A DNA stretch of 64,000 nt from Corallococcus coralloides DSM 2259 (lineage in GTDB: Bacteria; Myxococcota; Myxococcia; Myxococcales; Myxococcaceae): positions 8,840,328 through 8,904,327 of the forward strand of contig NC_017030.1 of NCBI RefSeq assembly GCF_000255295.1, in the 5' to 3' direction. Numbering within the stretch: position 1 is the first letter of the stretch; each line of letters begins with the position of its first letter. The notes under the pieces were generated by a model that was given only the letters and a program-made list of their open reading frames with translations, was not told the DNA's origin and ran no database searches. A program made the translations under genes and the position numbers. Shown here piece by piece: positions 62,199 to 64,000 of this stretch.

Positions 62199-63189
62199 GG
62201 GGCACCTCGGGCGTGGCCTTGAGCAGCTCGCGCACCACGTCCGGCGCGGACACCTTCTCCAGCGACGCCTCGTAGGCCAGCACCAGGCGGTGGTTGAGGG
62301 CGGCGGGCGCGGCGGCCACCACGTCATCGAAGCCCACGTTGGGCCGGCCCTCGAGCAGCGCGCGCGCACGGCCCGCGGCGGCCAGGGCCAGCGCCGCGCG
62401 AGGGCTCGCGCCGAAGCGCACGAAGCGGCGCACGGGCTCCGGAGCGGAGGGCTGGCGCGGATCGGACGCCTCCACCAGCCGGCCGATGAAGTCCGCCACC
62501 GGGCCAGGCAGGTGCACGCGGTCCACGGCGGCGAACAGGCGCGACAGGCCCTCCGCGTCCAGCACCGGCTCCTGCGCGGGAGGCGCGCCGCGCACGCGCG
62601 TGGTGAGCAGGGTGCGCAGCGTCCTGGCGCCCACGGGCGGCACGAGGATGCGGAAGAGGAAGCGGTCCAGCTGCGCTTCGGGCAGCGGGTACGTGCCTTC
62701 GAGCTCGATGGGGTTCTGCGTGGCGAGCACGAAGAAGGGGTCGGGCAGGGGCCGCGTCTGGCCCAGCACCGTCACCGACCGCTCCTGCATGGCCTCCAGC
62801 AGCGCGGACTGCGTCTTGGGGCTGGAGCGGTTGATTTCATCCGCGAGGACGAGGCTCGCGAAGAGGGGGCCTTCGCGGAAGACGAAGTCCCGGCGCGATT
62901 CGCCCTCCAGCACGTAGGTGCCGGTGATGTCACCGGGCAGGAGGTCGGGGGTGAACTGGATGCGGCGGAAGGGCAGCGACAACAGCCGCGCCAGGGCCTT
63001 GCACAGCTCCGTCTTGCCCAGGCCGGGCAGGCCCTCCAGGAGCACGTGGCCCCGGGCGAGCACCGCCGTCACGACCTGCTCGACGACCGTCTCCTGGTCG
63101 AGCATCACCTGGTTGAGCCCGGCCTTGAGCCGGGACGCCACGTCCGCCGCGCCCTGCGCTTCGGCGGGACTCAGAAGCTCCGCTGCCAC
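62191..63189 (-). CDS. MoxR-type AAA+ ATPase
   Basis: A 332-residue AAA+ chaperone ATPase of the MoxR family. Walker A is GLPGLGKT (about 53-60), Walker B LVLADEINRSSPKTQSALLE, sensor 1 FFVLATQNPIELEGTYPLPEAQLDRFL, and an Arg finger region follows. These ATPases work with VWA proteins to insert metals or assemble complexes. GTG 63189 is preceded by GGGGGAAAC; a longer start at 63219 overlaps the upstream gene. The next gene on the same transcript is the membrane protein, then the ABC exporter, DUF58 and VWA genes. Confidence 0.93.
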   Translation of the reverse strand: MAAELLSPAEAQGAADVASRLKAGLNQVMLDQETVVEQVVTAVLARGHVLLEGLPGLGKTELCKALARLLSLPFRRIQFTPDLLPGDITGTYVLEGESRRDFVFREGPLFASLVLADEINRSSPKTQSALLEAMQERSVTVLGQTRPLPDPFFVLATQNPIELEGTYPLPEAQLDRFLFRILVPPVGARTLRTLLTTRVRGAPPAQEPVLDAEGLSRLFAAVDRVHLPGPVADFIGRLVEASDPRQPSAPEPVRRFVRFGASPRAALALAAAGRARALLEGRPNVGFDDVVAAAPAALNHRLVLAYEASLEKVSAPDVVRELLKATPEVPRG

Positions 63190-63208
63190 GTCGTTTCCCC
63201 CTTCTGGA

Positions 63209-64000
63209 CTACGGACCACCGAAGTACCGCTTCACCAGGTCGCGGTTGCGAGGCAGCAGCGGACCGGAGGTCGGTCCCGCCGTCGCATCGCCCTTCGCGC
63301 CCGTGCCCTTCGCGCTGGACGGCCCCGCCTGCCCCGTCCGGGACTGCGGATCCGCCGCGCGAAGGCCCCACAACTCCTCCGCTTCGCCGCCGTTGCCTTC
63401 TGGCAGCGGCTGGAACGCGAGCCGGTTCGGATCCATCTCCGCCTCGCCGCCGAAGACGAGCGGTTGGCTCTCTCCGCCCCGGCTCACCCCCGCGCCTTCG
63501 CCCTTGCCCTGCCGCACGCCCCGGCTCGCGTGCTGACCTCCCTGCTCTCCCTCGCCGTCGCCCTCTTCCCCTTCGCCCTGCCCGTCCTGGCCTTGTCCCT
63601 TCTGGCCCTGGCCCTTCTGCCCCTGTCCGGATTGCTGCCGCCGGGTGGGACGCCGGGCCTGGGCGCCGCGGTTCCCTCGCGACGCGTTTTCCTCGCCGAA
63701 GCGCTGGGCCAGCGACTGCTGCCGCCGCTCCAGCGTGCGGCGCAGGTCGGAAATCTGATCCGGTGAACCGGAGGCCTGGGCACGAGCGGAAGCGCGGGCC
63801 TGGGCCTCACGGGATGAATCACCGGCCCCCTGCTGCTGCGAGCCCTGCTGATCACCGCTGTTCTGTCCGTCCGCACCCTGTCCCTGGGAGTTCCGCTCGG
63901 ATGCGGGAGCCTCCTGCTCACCGGCGGCGGAGTCCTCGGCGTTCCCGTTGGCGCGAGCCTCGAGCGCCATCAACGCCTGCTCCAGCGACTCGCGCTCCCG
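63209..64000 (-). CDS. C-terminal part of a Gln/Gly-rich DUF4175-like protein
   Basis: The frame is open through the right edge of the window, so the start lies beyond it; about 263 residues are visible. The visible part begins with a Glu-rich helix, then becomes low-complexity Gln/Gly/Glu/Ser-rich (repeats such as GQGQKGQGQ and EGEEGDGEGE), with a coiled-coil-like patch SDLRRTLERRQQSLAQRFGEE near the middle. It ends RDLVKRYFGGP. Related DUF4175 proteins sit at the head of MoxR/DUF58/VWA operons, which fits the position here. Its function is unknown. The low complexity would fool gene callers, but codon use and the downstream spacing support it. Confidence 0.65.
   Translation of the reverse strand, partial: RERESLEQALMALEARANGNAEDSAAGEQEAPASERNSQGQGADGQNSGDQQGSQQQGAGDSSREAQARASARAQASGSPDQISDLRRTLERRQQSLAQRFGEENASRGNRGAQARRPTRRQQSGQGQKGQGQKGQGQDGQGEGEEGDGEGEQGGQHASRGVRQGKGEGAGVSRGGESQPLVFGGEAEMDPNRLAFQPLPEGNGGEAEELWGLRAADPQSRTGQAGPSSAKGTGAKGDATAGPTSGPLLPRNRDLVKRYFGGP

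Overview
The window reads as chromosome of a myxobacterium, most likely Corallococcus, Myxococcus or a close relative. It is very GC-rich with strong third-position G/C preference. It carries a MYXO-CTERM sorting tail, many small lipoproteins, chemoreceptors and a lipoprotein-toxin/immunity locus of the kind known from these bacteria. No rRNA, tRNA, CRISPR array or insertion sequence was found. These are readings by eye; no database search was run.

Layout. 1-7400: a sensor fragment plus chemoreceptor, a PspC protein, the glyoxylate shunt pair aceB-aceA behind a sigma-70-like promoter, and small unknown genes. 7402-13738 (minus strand): a B12/radical SAM gene, two copies of a lipoprotein nuclease-toxin plus DUF3396 immunity pair made by a tandem duplication of about 2.17 kb, a chimeric scar ORF between the copies, and a polysaccharide-lyase-like MYXO-CTERM protein. 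14086-25963: astA, a transglutaminase-like protein, a chemoreceptor fused to a solute-binding domain, a large lipoprotein, DedA, an SDR enzyme, an ECF sigma/anti-sigma/rlmN operon and a 3-methyladenine glycosylase. 26110-38458: malQ, the TamA/TamB outer-membrane assembly pair, three lipoproteins and an AlkD-like repair protein.

38572-46402 is a same-strand run of six genes that I cannot assign to a described system: two paralogous proteins with a very acidic Phe/Glu head and an Arg-rich tail, a predicted zinc metallopeptidase, two unknown helical proteins and a DUF4438 protein. Facing it are a small LuxR-type regulator and a 973-residue protein with seventeen 24-residue repeats. After a GT-C glycosyltransferase comes a 720-bp array of eleven palindromic units that looks non-coding. 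The last 11.5 kb is one tightly overlapping minus-strand operon: DUF4175-like, MoxR ATPase, membrane protein, ABC ATPase, ABC permease, DUF58 and two VWA membrane proteins.

The best candidates for new biology are the mosaic toxin/immunity duplication, the acidic-head/basic-tail gene cluster and the palindromic array.
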